From Nostocaceae cyanobacterium (lineage in GTDB: Bacteria > Cyanobacteriota > Cyanobacteriia > Cyanobacteriales > Nostocaceae), in NCBI GenBank assembly GCA_030065825.1, contig JASJCY010000019.1, forward strand, positions 1 to 61,081: a stretch of 61,081 nucleotides of DNA, in the 5' to 3' direction. A program made the translations under genes and the position numbers. The notes under the pieces are model-generated. The model did no database searches. It saw nothing but the letters and a program-made list of their open reading frames with translations, and had not been told where the DNA came from. Shown in pieces: positions 30,791-39,041 of this stretch (positions within the stretch are counted from its first letter, which is position 1; every line of letters starts with the position of its first letter).

Positions 30791-32803
30791 ATGGCTGTTG
30801 CAACCCAAACCCTCGAAGAACTTTGTATCAACTCAATCCGCTTTTTGGCAATTGATGCCGTAGAAAAGGCAAAGTCCGGTCACCCAGGACTGCCAATGGG
30901 CGCAGCACCAATGGCGTTTGTGCTGTGGGATAAGTTCATGCGGTTTAATCCCAAGAATCCTAAATGGTTCAACCGCGATCGCTTTATTCTATCTGCTGGT
31001 CATGGTTGTATGTTGCAGTACGCCCTGCTACATCTAACCGGTTACGATAGCGTGACGCTCGAAGATATTAAACAGTTCCGCCAGTGGGATTCTAAGACCC
31101 CTGGACACCCAGAAAACTTTGAGACAGAAGGTGTAGAAGTTACCACCGGACCCTTGGGACAAGGTATTGCCAATGGGGTCGGTTTAGCCATGGCAGAGGC
31201 GCATTTAGCAGCGAAGTTTAATAAACCCGATGCCAAAATTGTTGACCACTACACCTATGTAATTTTGGGTGACGGTTGCAACATGGAAGGTGTTTCCGGT
31301 GAAGCTTGTTCTTTGGCGGGACACTTGGGATTAGGCAAACTCATCGCTCTATACGACGACAATCACATCTCTATCGATGGTTCCACAGATGTTGCCTTCA
31401 CCGAAGATGTTTCTAAGCGCTTTGAAGCTTACGGTTGGCACGTACTGCACGTAGAAAATGGTAACACCGATTTAGATGCGATCGCCAAAGCCATTGAAGC
31501 AGCAAAAGCTGTTACCGATAAGCCCACCATGATTAAGGTGACAACCACCATTGGTTATGGTGCTCCCAACAAGCAAAATACCGCCGGAATTCACGGTGCA
31601 GCTTTAGGTACCGATGAAGTTGCAGCAACCCGCAGTAATTTGGGTTGGGAACACGAGCCTTTTGTAGTGCCCCAAGATGCTCTTAACCACATGCATAAAG
31701 CCATTGAACGTGGTGCAGGTTACGAAGCGGAATGGAATAATCTATTTGACGAATACAAGGCTAAATACCCCCAAGAAGCGGCGGAATTTGACCGTTATCT
31801 CAGCGGTAAACTCCCCGATGGTTGGGATAAGGTATTACCTTCTTACACCGCTGAAGATAAAGGGCTACCTACCCGTAAGCATTCAGAAGCCTGTCTGAAT
31901 AAGTTGGCAGCAGTTTTACCAGAGTTAATGGGTGGTTCTGCGGACTTAACCCACTCCAACCTCACGGAAATTAAAGGGGAGAGCGATTTCCAAAAGGGAC
32001 AATACCAAAACCGTAACATCCACTTTGGGGTACGGGAACATGGTATGGGCGCAATTTGTAACGGTATGGCGCTCCATGGTTCAGGATTAATTCCTTATGG
32101 CGCTACCTTCTTAATCTTCACAGATTATATGCGTGCTGCCATCCGTTTGTCTGCCCTTTCCCAAGCGGGAGCTATTTGGGTAATGACTCACGACTCCATT
32201 GGACAAGGGGAAGATGGTCCTACACACCAACCCGTAGAAACACTGTCTTCTTTGCGTGCTATTCCTAACCTGACCGTGATTCGTCCTGCGGATGGAACCG
32301 AATGTTCTGGTGCTTACAAAGTGGCGATCACCAGAGCCAAGGAAAATGCACCCACTCTGTTGGCGTTCTCCCGTCAGGCTCTCCCCAACTTGACACCTAC
32401 TTCCATTGAGGGTACTACTAGAGGTGCATACACAGTGGTAGATTGTCAAGGTACACCTGAACTAATTTTGATTGGTACAGGTTCCGAGTTAAATCTCTGT
32501 GTCACCGCAGCTGAAAAGCTTGCAGGGGAAGGTAAGAAGGTGCGTGTGGTTTCTATGCCTTCTTGGGAATTGTTTGAGGAACAGGATGCAGCTTATAAGG
32601 AGTCTGTCCTGCCAAAAGCTGTTACTAAGCGCTTATCTGTGGAAGCTGCTGTCAGCTTTGGTTGGCATAAGTATGTAGGTACTGAAGGCGATACTGTAAG
32701 TATAGATCGCTTTGGTGCTTCTGCTCCTGGTGGTACTTGTATGGAGAAATTCGGCTTTAGCGTTGATAATGTGTTGGCTAAAGCAAAGGCATTATTGGGT
32801 TAA
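30791..32803 (+). CDS. tkt: Transketolase
   Basis: Thiamine-diphosphate enzyme that transfers two-carbon units in the Calvin-Benson cycle and pentose phosphate pathway. The 670-residue protein is full length. Visible features are the substrate-binding [11 protein letters not shown] near the N-terminus, the ThDP motif [21 protein letters not shown] (about 155-193), the pyrimidine-domain segment [18 protein letters not shown] and [19 protein letters not shown] Rho-independent terminator lies 26 bp after the stop, so the gene ends its own transcript. Confidence 0.97.
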   Translation: MAVATQTLEELCINSIRFLAIDAVEKAKSGHPGLPMGAAPMAFVLWDKFMRFNPKNPKWFNRDRFILSAGHGCMLQYALLHLTGYDSVTLEDIKQFRQWDSKTPGHPENFETEGVEVTTGPLGQGIANGVGLAMAEAHLAAKFNKPDAKIVDHYTYVILGDGCNMEGVSGEACSLAGHLGLGKLIALYDDNHISIDGSTDVAFTEDVSKRFEAYGWHVLHVENGNTDLDAIAKAIEAAKAVTDKPTMIKVTTTIGYGAPNKQNTAGIHGAALGTDEVAATRSNLGWEHEPFVVPQDALNHMHKAIERGAGYEAEWNNLFDEYKAKYPQEAAEFDRYLSGKLPDGWDKVLPSYTAEDKGLPTRKHSEACLNKLAAVLPELMGGSADLTHSNLTEIKGESDFQKGQYQNRNIHFGVREHGMGAICNGMALHGSGLIPYGATFLIFTDYMRAAIRLSALSQAGAIWVMTHDSIGQGEDGPTHQPVETLSSLRAIPNLTVIRPADGTECSGAYKVAITRAKENAPTLLAFSRQALPNLTPTSIEGTTRGAYTVVDCQGTPELILIGTGSELNLCVTAAEKLAGEGKKVRVVSMPSWELFEEQDAAYKESVLPKAVTKRLSVEAAVSFGWHKYVGTEGDTVSIDRFGASAPGGTCMEKFGFSVDNVLAKAKALLG

Positions 32804-32828
32804 TTAGCAACATCATAATTGATTTTGG

Positions 32829-32858
32829 GGGCGGGCTGAAGAGCTTGCCCTTTTTTTT
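32829..32858 (+). terminator. Rho-independent terminator of transketolase
   Basis: A 9-bp stem (GGGCGGGCT / AGCTTGCCC with two G-T wobbles) and GAAG loop, followed by eight Ts. Confidence 0.9.
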
Positions 32859-33078
32859 ATTTTAATTAACCCCCAAAAAAAGAACTGGAATTAGCTATAG
32901 ATCGCAAACGAAAATTGGAGACAGGGGAATGAACAAAAACCTATATGTGGGTTCGTCTGAGAGTGCAGGAAATTAATTTAGAAAATTGGTTGCAAATAGA
33001 ATCTTGAGTTTGAGGTGTTGAAAAGAAAGCGATCGCCTCAACTTTATACCAGTATCAGTTATCAGTTCAATGTATTGT

Positions 33079-33250
33079 AGGGGCACGGCGTCAGCAATAT
33101 TATTCTATACACCGAGAGATTATAGATGCCGTGCCCCTAACGGCGTCAGCAATATTATTCTATACACCGAGAGATTATAGATGCCGTGCCCCTAACGGCG
33201 TCAGCAATATTATTCTATACACCGAGAGATTATAGATGCCGTGCCCCTAC
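33079..33250. repeat. Three tandem 55-bp copies of the GGGGCACGGC element
   Basis: The element begins GTAGGGGCACGGCGTCAGCA; units of CGGCGTCAGCAATATTATTC.. start at 33086, 33141 and 33196 and are nearly identical. Each contains the inverted pair CACGGC/GCCGTG. The same element occurs once, inverted, at 9610-9673. Confidence 0.88.
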
Positions 33251-33896
33251 GGACGCCATGACCCTTACAGATAATTTACAACAGGCTGACGCTAAGGCAC
33301 ACATCGAAGGCTAGCTGAAGCCCGGTGTCTTTAAACCGGGGTTGCTGACGGGATTTCTCTAGAAACCGGTTTTTTTCAATTAATTTCAACTAAGTATAAA
33401 TTATATATTTAACTCAGATAAACCTGGTTTCTGCAAGATAAAGGTAATTTATTTACATTTATTAAAATACAATGAGTATTTGCTCAATTTATACATAAAT
33501 TTTCAGATAGATTTTCCTTGGTTTAAACAGCCAATAAACTCAGTAAATATAGGTTTTAGAAGGTCATATTATCTTTTCAAGGTAAGTAAAGTTTAGTTGC
33601 AAAAAGTACTGCCATAACTGAGAGATGGTAAATTAAAAACTGAAGCTAGAAAGCTTAAGCGGCAGATAAAACAGCTACTATAAGTTGAGCTAACGTAAAG
33701 AGGTTGAATAGGCGCTTTGCAGTTCCATCTGTCTCGTACAAACACAACACAACACCCATCTCAAGAGTTGATATTTCCTCAATGACTGGAGAATAAAGGG
33801 GGCGCTGTCACTAATTTAGTTCATGTTTTTGTGAAAGTGCTAAATTAAGTACATCCCTGGCTAGAATTAACAAAGAGAGGAAAAAACTCAGCTAGT

Positions 33897-34255
33897 GTCA
33901 GAAACCCCACGGAAGACAGCCGGGGGCTTGAAGGTAGCCCTAATCTGACCAGACTAAGTACCTTGAGTACTACGTTAGAGGTAAGAGTTAAAGACCTACC
34001 AAGGGATGCGTAGCTAGTTCCTTGCTCTAGAACTTAAAAGTTAAACAGGTCTAAAGGGTTAAGCCAGTGCTTTTAAGATAGTACCGACCTCTAACATTGT
34101 CAAAGCTAACTTTACGCTTTGTAGCAAGGCGATTCCTGGCATACAGGGAAATGGATAAGTACTACTCCTCTGCTTATCCAACCCCGAAAGGGGGACAGCG
34201 ATTAAAATCGCCCGCGCCTTACCCCCATGTCTAAAGCCAGGGGTCTCCTCGGCGC
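33897..34255 (+). ncRNA. Large structured RNA candidate, HEARO/omega-RNA-like, without a nuclease gene
   Basis: This ~360-nt non-coding stretch folds extensively by simple inspection. Paired segments are GTCAGA 33897-33902 with 33944-33949; GGGCT 33924-33928 with 33936-33940; a 9-bp long-range helix GTTAGAGGT 33974-33982 with 34087-34095; AGACCT 33992-33997 with 34047-34052; CAAAGC 34101-34106 with 34116-34121; GGATAAG 34153-34159 with 34173-34179; CCCC-GAAA-GGGG 34182-34193; GCGAT 34198-34202 with 34207-34211; and nested GCGCC/GGCGC plus ACCCC/GGGGT 34214-34255. ATGA follows at 34266. The size, hairpin density and ATGA-flanking position recall HEARO elements, the RNA class now known as the guide RNA of IscB/IsrB nucleases. 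That assignment comes from memory of the family, not a covariance search. No IscB/IsrB frame is present. RNase P RNA, tmRNA and group I/II intron cores were not recognised. Confidence 0.5.
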
Positions 34256-34353
34256 AGAGGTTCTGATGAGCTTGGGTGTTGTTGTTTTAATGGCAACAGT
34301 TGGGTTAGAACTGCATACAAAAGTGGAACGCGAGACAATCGAAATAGCGCCTT

Positions 34354-35124
34354 ATGTCAATAATTGCTCTGAGAGCATGGTATCTCCAGGAATATGAGCC
34401 GATCAAAGAAGTGGAAAAACGTCCGCCGGACATTCGCCTCAGCAAAAAAAGTCTTTTAAGGTCGGCATTGAGAGCGGATTTTTTAGAAGATAGCGAAGTA
34501 GTTAGACACTCAACTTGGTTTGAGCGATATTTAGAAGGGGAAAACATTGAATTTTATATTGAGGGTAGTGGTGGATATTGCGTAGCTAATATCGACTTGA
34601 TTAGCCACGAAATTTACTTCACTAAGCAGTCCCTATTAGCACAGTTAGACCCAACTATATTTTTTAGCTATCAAAGGCAGTATAGCGCCGCCACTGATGC
34701 CCTGCGAGAAGAATTACAAAATACTGTGGCAAGTTTAAATAAGCGATCGCGACTACCCCTAACATTAGTAGAAGCTTATCGCCCCCAGGAAGCAGGAATC
34801 AAGCTATCTGGGGCAATGATGCGCAAAATCCGCAAGAGTTTGTTATTTATTGGCGACATTACTCCTATTGCTAGTGTACCCGGAAACGAAAACGCCCAAC
34901 TGATTCCCAGTCCCCAGGTTTGCGTAGAAATTGGTCACGCTATCCACAGCAAGCGCTCAGATCAAATTTTACTCGCCCAGATGCAACGAAAAGACATCGA
35001 GGGAGAAGTTCCCTTTGACTTGCAGCCATCCCAAATTATACAATTTCAAGACAGTAAGGAACTGTATCAAATTCTACCCCAAATCATTGAAAACCAACTG
35101 CTGCGATTTAAATTGTTTGTCTAA
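34354..35124 (+). CDS. Conserved-looking hypothetical protein (256 aa)
   Basis: Not assigned to a family. The 256-residue soluble protein is rich in charged residues with no membrane segment or signal peptide. Segments such as PPDIRLSKKSLLRSALRADFLED, FYIEGSGGYCVANIDLIS and LVEAYRPQEAGIKLSG look like structured motifs, and the codon use matches neighbouring genes, so it is very likely real. The first ATG with good context is at 34354. A short overlapping frame (34266-34397) starts at the ATGA after the structured RNA and is probably accidental. The gene lies just downstream of the RNA candidate, which could be its leader. No function is proposed. Confidence 0.75.
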   Translation: MSIIALRAWYLQEYEPIKEVEKRPPDIRLSKKSLLRSALRADFLEDSEVVRHSTWFERYLEGENIEFYIEGSGGYCVANIDLISHEIYFTKQSLLAQLDPTIFFSYQRQYSAATDALREELQNTVASLNKRSRLPLTLVEAYRPQEAGIKLSGAMMRKIRKSLLFIGDITPIASVPGNENAQLIPSPQVCVEIGHAIHSKRSDQILLAQMQRKDIEGEVPFDLQPSQIIQFQDSKELYQILPQIIENQLLRFKLFV

Positions 35125-35220
35125 AATACCCCTTTCCCATTTCTATGGGAACCGTTTTGTGGTAAACAAACGTCGTAGGTGAGAGTTACATCACGCCAAG
35201 CCTGTGCGTCTCTTGGACGC

Positions 35221-35388
35221 GGGAGCATCCCAATTTTTGAAAAAGACCCAACCCTATAAGGGTAGGGCTATAGAAGCAAAGCCTGCCTAGCCTACCCTGC
35301 GGGAACACCTCCGGTGAACGGCAACGGCAGGCAAGCGTCCGTGTAGCGATACCCTTCCAGGGTATTATTAAAAATTCGGGATGCTCCC
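35221..35388. repeat. 168-bp element with GGGAGCATCCC terminal inverted repeats
   Basis: The left end GGGAGCATCCCAATTTTT (35221-35238) pairs with the right end AAAAATTCGGGATGCTCCC (35370-35388), with a single-base bulge. The interior has further hairpins (ACCCTATAAGGGT, ACCCTTCCAGGGT). Two GGGCGCAAGTTTTG-type repeats follow (35391-35435). Together they fill the 426-bp gap between the two hypothetical genes. Confidence 0.75.
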
Positions 35389-35550
35389 TTGGGCGCAAGT
35401 TTTGGGTCTGTTGGGCGCAAGTTTTGCACCCCTACTGACTCCTAACTACTTTTGTTACCGGTTCTACCCTGCTACCGAGAACTTACCCTTCCCATTCTGG
35501 GGTTCGGTTGCTAAAAATGGGTTGGATATGTTGCACTCTGATTCAACTTT

Positions 35551-35805
35551 ATGCCTAGAACTCCAAATGAATTCGCAGTACACCTCCTCATGGAAGGTGG
35601 TCACCGGGAAGAAGTACGTTTTCCTACATTCCAGGATTTTCAGAAGTGGTACAACAGTGCATTGATGCCAAAGGTTGATTCTCACGAATTAATCAACGTG
35701 CCCATTAAAAATATTCAGCAGGAGTACTTAGTAGTACGTCCATCTCGAATTTTGGCAATTCGGGTAGAACCAGTGTTTACTTCTAGTGTAGAAAGATTTA
35801 CATAA
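35551..35805 (+). CDS. Small hypothetical protein upstream of mltA
   Basis: An 84-residue protein of unknown family. It has no signal peptide or cysteines. The sequence pattern (FAVHLLMEGGHREEVRFP, FQDFQKWYNSAL, YLVVRPSRILAIRVEP) suggests a small alpha/beta or beta-rich soluble domain. Its stop codon is 3 bp before the mltA start, so the two are almost certainly co-transcribed and may be translationally coupled. A cytoplasmic partner role in envelope growth is conceivable but unproven. Confidence 0.72.
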   Translation: MPRTPNEFAVHLLMEGGHREEVRFPTFQDFQKWYNSALMPKVDSHELINVPIKNIQQEYLVVRPSRILAIRVEPVFTSSVERFT

Positions 35806-35808
35806 CAA

Positions 35809-37071
35809 ATGAGAAAAACCCTTGGTTTCCTTTGCTTGAGTTTCGGTATTACCCTTGTACATCCCGTCTGGTCAGCTGTAGGTCAAGTGACCCAACAACC
35901 GTCAGCTATACCCATACCCGTACCCACACGACAGCTAGAATTACCAACCCAAACTCAACAACCACCACCACTCAAACCGCTCAATTTGGCATATGACTGT
36001 AATCCCCGTCGCGCTTGCTTGGGTTGGGATGAGCAAATATTTTGGGGTGGTAAAGGCAAAGGTAAACCAGGCGATCGCTGGACGTTAATCAAGTCTATTG
36101 ATAATAGTTTGCGTTACCTCAAATCCCGCAAGGCTGTGGAAGTGTATCAAAATTATCCCATCAAGGAAATCACCTTGGATCGCGTCCGTCGCAGCTTGTT
36201 ACGTTTCCGGGAGTTGGTACGCACATCTAAGTCTGCAGCCCAATTGCAAGCTGCTGTACGTCGGGAATTTACCTTTTACAAGTCTGTGGGTAATGATGGC
36301 AAGGGTAGGGTGAAGTTCACAGCTTACTATGAGCCAGTTTATAATGCCAGCCGCGTTCGTACTTCAAAGTATAAGTATCCTTTATATAGTCTACCATCAG
36401 ACTTTAAGCAATGGGCTACACCACATCCTACAAGGGTGGAACTGGAAGGTAAAGATGGTTTACTAGGGGATAAAAGTCCTTTGCGGGGTTTGGAACTGTT
36501 TTGGTTCCGCAATCGTCTGGATGCATATATGATTCATATCCAAGGTTCCTCAACACTGAAGTTAGCAGATGGTACAACAACCTCCGTTGGCTACGCTGGT
36601 GGCACCGATTATCCTTGGACTAGTATCGGTAAAGAACTGATTAAAGACGGCAAAATATCGCGCAACAATGGAACTATGCCTGGAATCCTTGGTTTTTTCC
36701 GTAGGAATCCTGTACAAATGAGTAACTATCTACCCCGGTGGGAACGGTTTGTGTTTTTCAAAGAAACTGGTGGCAAGCCAGCTAGCGGTAGTATTGGTGT
36801 ACCAGTAAGTCCAGAGCGTTCCATTGCTACAGATAAATCTCTCATGCCACCGGGGGCATTGGCAATAGTTAATGCTTCCTTCCCCTATCCTAGTGGCAGA
36901 GGGCTGACTTATCGGCGAGTAAACAGGTTTGTACTCGATCAGGATACTGGAAGCGCCATTAAAGGAGCAGGAAGGGTAGACTATTTCATGGGTACTGGTA
37001 AGCTAGCAGGTGATCGCGCTGGGATTACAGGTGGTAATGGTTCCCTATATTATTTACTGTTGAAGAGATAA
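35809..37071 (+). CDS. mltA: Membrane-bound lytic murein transglycosylase A (MltA)
   Basis: Cleaves the glycan strand of peptidoglycan to form 1,6-anhydromuramyl ends. The 420-residue protein has a signal peptide (residues 1-27) and a Pro-rich linker (about 28-62). The MltA barrel domain spans about 90-330 (KFTAYYEPVYNASR, LRGLELFWFRNRLDAYMIHIQGS). A C-terminal 3D domain follows (RFVLDQDTGSAIKGAGRVDYFMGTG), with the Asp residues expected for catalysis. There is no lipobox, so it may be periplasmic or signal-anchored. It forms an operon with the 84-residue gene and is followed by a hairpin terminator. Confidence 0.94.
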   Translation: MRKTLGFLCLSFGITLVHPVWSAVGQVTQQPSAIPIPVPTRQLELPTQTQQPPPLKPLNLAYDCNPRRACLGWDEQIFWGGKGKGKPGDRWTLIKSIDNSLRYLKSRKAVEVYQNYPIKEITLDRVRRSLLRFRELVRTSKSAAQLQAAVRREFTFYKSVGNDGKGRVKFTAYYEPVYNASRVRTSKYKYPLYSLPSDFKQWATPHPTRVELEGKDGLLGDKSPLRGLELFWFRNRLDAYMIHIQGSSTLKLADGTTTSVGYAGGTDYPWTSIGKELIKDGKISRNNGTMPGILGFFRRNPVQMSNYLPRWERFVFFKETGGKPASGSIGVPVSPERSIATDKSLMPPGALAIVNASFPYPSGRGLTYRRVNRFVLDQDTGSAIKGAGRVDYFMGTGKLAGDRAGITGGNGSLYYLLLKR

Positions 37072-37093
37072 TTTCTGCATAAAAAAAATCGGG

Positions 37094-37130
37094 AGTGAGG
37101 AGTTATAAATTTAACCCCTCACTTCTTTGT
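37094..37130 (+). terminator. Likely terminator after mltA
   Basis: The stem AGTGAGG-A-GTTA pairs with TAAC-C-CCTCACT (one A/C mismatch) and is followed by the T-rich TCTTTGTT. Confidence 0.6.
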
Positions 37131-37140
37131 TCAAGAGTCT

Positions 37141-37270
37141 CGAAGGTGTAACCAACCGTCATTTTAATACATGAAAAGTGTTCAACGTATTACAATTTAT
37201 TCAGTAATATTGCGGTTACTGCACCCCTAGTATTTGGATATTTCTTATTTGACGGTTCGTGACACCTTCG
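37141..37270. repeat. 130-bp MITE-like element with 21-bp terminal inverted repeats
   Basis: The left end CGAAGGTGTAACCAACCGTCA (37141-37161) matches the complement of 37250-37270 at 19 of 21 positions. The interior is AT-rich and non-coding. No target-site duplication is obvious. Confidence 0.65.
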
Positions 37271-37282
37271 TTGGGTTGATGA

Positions 37283-37666
37283 CTAGTTGGAAGGTAATCC
37301 GTAAGCAACCCAACCAACTTCCTCATTAGTATGATTACCATCAGAGGCATACTGACTGTTATTCTTGAGGATATTGGCTTCATCAAACCGGATTTCAAAA
37401 GAGGTCGGAGTCACGTTTCGGACTCTCAAACCAGGGATTTCTGATCTATTATAGGTTTGAGTCATGGGAATCACCAACACCTGCAAGTTTGCAGGAAAGG
37501 GAGAATCGAAAGTTACCGTCTGCCAATTTCCTGTTTGTCTATCTGCCTGTAGGGGATTAATGATTCCAACCCGACTAGTACACAGGCAAGGATGCCTGTG
37601 CCACAACCTATCATAATTTTTGCGATAAACTACTAGGCAAACTTGCTTTGGTAGACTACTAAGCAT
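37283..37666 (-). CDS. H-type-lectin-like domain protein, possibly a fragment
   Basis: The 127-residue frame contains a segment resembling the H-type lectin/discoidin C-terminal beta-sandwich: WQTVTFDSPFPANLQVLVIP, LRVRNVTPTSFEIRF and EVGWVAYG. The N-terminal ~31 residues are dissimilar and pass through a palindrome CACAGGCA..TGCCTGTG (37581-37600), a dispersed repeat. The original start may therefore have been lost or replaced by repeat insertion, and the true domain may begin near VGIINPLQ. It lies 6 bp after the CDF gene on the same strand, which may be chance. A glycan-binding role is inference. Confidence 0.45.
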   Translation of the reverse strand: MLSSLPKQVCLVVYRKNYDRLWHRHPCLCTSRVGIINPLQADRQTGNWQTVTFDSPFPANLQVLVIPMTQTYNRSEIPGLRVRNVTPTSFEIRFDEANILKNNSQYASDGNHTNEEVGWVAYGLPSN

Positions 37667-37672
37667 AATAAT

Positions 37673-38413
37673 TTATTCGGATTTGCTAACAATCAAATCC
37701 TTAAGGTTTGTACGACCAATCTCTGATATTTGTAAGTTTTGCAAAGGATCTGACCTCTGATTCCATTGCTGCCAGCTTGTTTGAATCAAAGGTATTGCAC
37801 TTTTGGTAATAAATAAAGCAATTAGTATGCTGACCGCACCATCCAGCCAGAAACATTGGAAAACATAAACGGCGATCGCACTGATAATAACTCCTACGGA
37901 ACTTGCTAAATCTGCTAACATATGGAGAAAAGCACCACGGACATTTAAGTTATCCTGAATGTCTCCATGGAGAAGCCAAGCACCGACCAAATTAATCATC
38001 AATCCAATGGTTGCGGTAAGGAACATGGGACCACTGAGGATTTGTTGAGGTGGTTGGGTCAGGTGTTCAATTGCTTCCCAGGCAATTAATCCTGCCATCA
38101 GCAAAAGTCCTAATCCATTAAAAAGGGCAGCCATGACATCGAACCGAGGATTCCCTGGTAGTTTGCTCCTGGAGGTTAAACGGACTAGCCAACTGGCACT
38201 CAAAGCCAAGATAATTGCCCCTGCATCAGCGAGCATATGCCAAGCATCGGAGCGTAGAGCCAAGCTATGGCTGAGATTACCCGCTAACCACTCTAAAATG
38301 GCAAAAACAAGGATTGCTACCAGGATGATACTCAAATTAAGACGCTGTTTGGCTCCCATGGACGGTTGCCAAGTACAGTTAGGGGAATCGCAAGAATGCC
38401 ACAAATAAGCCAT
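37673..38413 (-). CDS. Cation diffusion facilitator transporter, short form
   Basis: A proton-coupled divalent metal (probably zinc) efflux protein of the inner membrane. The 246-residue protein has six predicted membrane segments. The two metal-site motifs are present: DAWHMLADAGAI in helix 2 and HMLADLASSVGVI in helix 5, each giving HxxxD as in zinc-type CDFs. Family members usually have ~300 residues with a C-terminal cytoplasmic domain of ~80 residues. Here the protein ends about 35 residues after helix 6, so that regulatory dimerisation domain is missing or reduced. The N-terminal HSCDSPNC cluster could bind metal. The gene is monocistronic or linked with the lectin-like frame. Confidence 0.88.
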   Translation of the reverse strand: MAYLWHSCDSPNCTWQPSMGAKQRLNLSIILVAILVFAILEWLAGNLSHSLALRSDAWHMLADAGAIILALSASWLVRLTSRSKLPGNPRFDVMAALFNGLGLLLMAGLIAWEAIEHLTQPPQQILSGPMFLTATIGLMINLVGAWLLHGDIQDNLNVRGAFLHMLADLASSVGVIISAIAVYVFQCFWLDGAVSILIALFITKSAIPLIQTSWQQWNQRSDPLQNLQISEIGRTNLKDLIVSKSE

Positions 38414-38648
38414 TCAGATAATCCTTATATAGTTTTCTACTTTCTTTGCGTCGGTCTACAACAGATTTGTGCTAGACCGACGCTTTTATCCTAAGCTTTG
38501 AGGTAAGTACTCATTGGTAAAGTGGACGTAGCTTGTCCCAAAGAGACTTAAAATTTCGTATTTTCAAAATAAGCCACGACCCTACGTCATGAGGAAAACA
38601 CGTAGTTTATGGGTAAGTCATGAACTATAGTATACCTCAAGAGCAAAT

Positions 38649-38906
38649 CTATGGAAGGACGATGTTAAACCAGAACTCAAATTCATCTAGAAGACCGAGG
38701 AAATTCTTGAATGCATCTAAATCTCCACCATAGCTACCTACTATAGCGCTATAGAAACAGTCAGATTTTTCGCTAAGGGAAAGCCAATATGTGTCGTACC
38801 TGTATCGGGTGATTGAGATTTCCTGGGTCTGTTGGGTCGAAGCTTTCTTTTTGAGAACAATGAAGCTAAAAACAACCAGCAGCAGGAATTTCAGATTTAT
38901 TGTCAC
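38649..38906 (-). CDS. Small hypothetical ORF with N-terminal hydrophobic segment
   Basis: An 85-codon frame in the 628-bp gap before the dynamin cluster. Residues 3-17 are hydrophobic (LKFLLLVVFSFIVL) and the rest is rich in Ser, Tyr and Phe with no recognisable domain. It may be a real small exported protein, a remnant, or chance. It is divergent from the first dynamin gene. Confidence 0.25.
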   Translation of the reverse strand: MTINLKFLLLVVFSFIVLKKKASTQQTQEISITRYRYDTYWLSLSEKSDCFYSAIVGSYGGDLDAFKNFLGLLDEFEFWFNIVLP

Positions 38907-39041
38907 TCCCTCAGACGAATCAAATAATATTTGCTAGAGAATATTAAATTTCATATACAAAAATTCGATCATATAAGTAATTTCACTACAATTTGTATTG
39001 TATACAGTATATTCAATATATTTAATTGTAAGAATTATTAT

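Noticed and set aside
33897-34255. RNase P RNA, tmRNA or group I/II intron
   Set aside because: Conserved cores of RNase P, the tmRNA tRNA-like ends, and intron domain V or P7 sequences were not recognised.
34266-34397. 44-codon frame starting at the ATGA after the structured RNA
   Set aside because: Overlaps the start of the 34354 gene in another frame and shows no IscB-like or other motif.
38931-39041. 37-residue N-terminal extension of the first dynamin gene
   Set aside because: Very AT-rich, no homology to the other dynamin N-termini and no ribosome-binding site; the ATG at 39042 aligns with its relatives.
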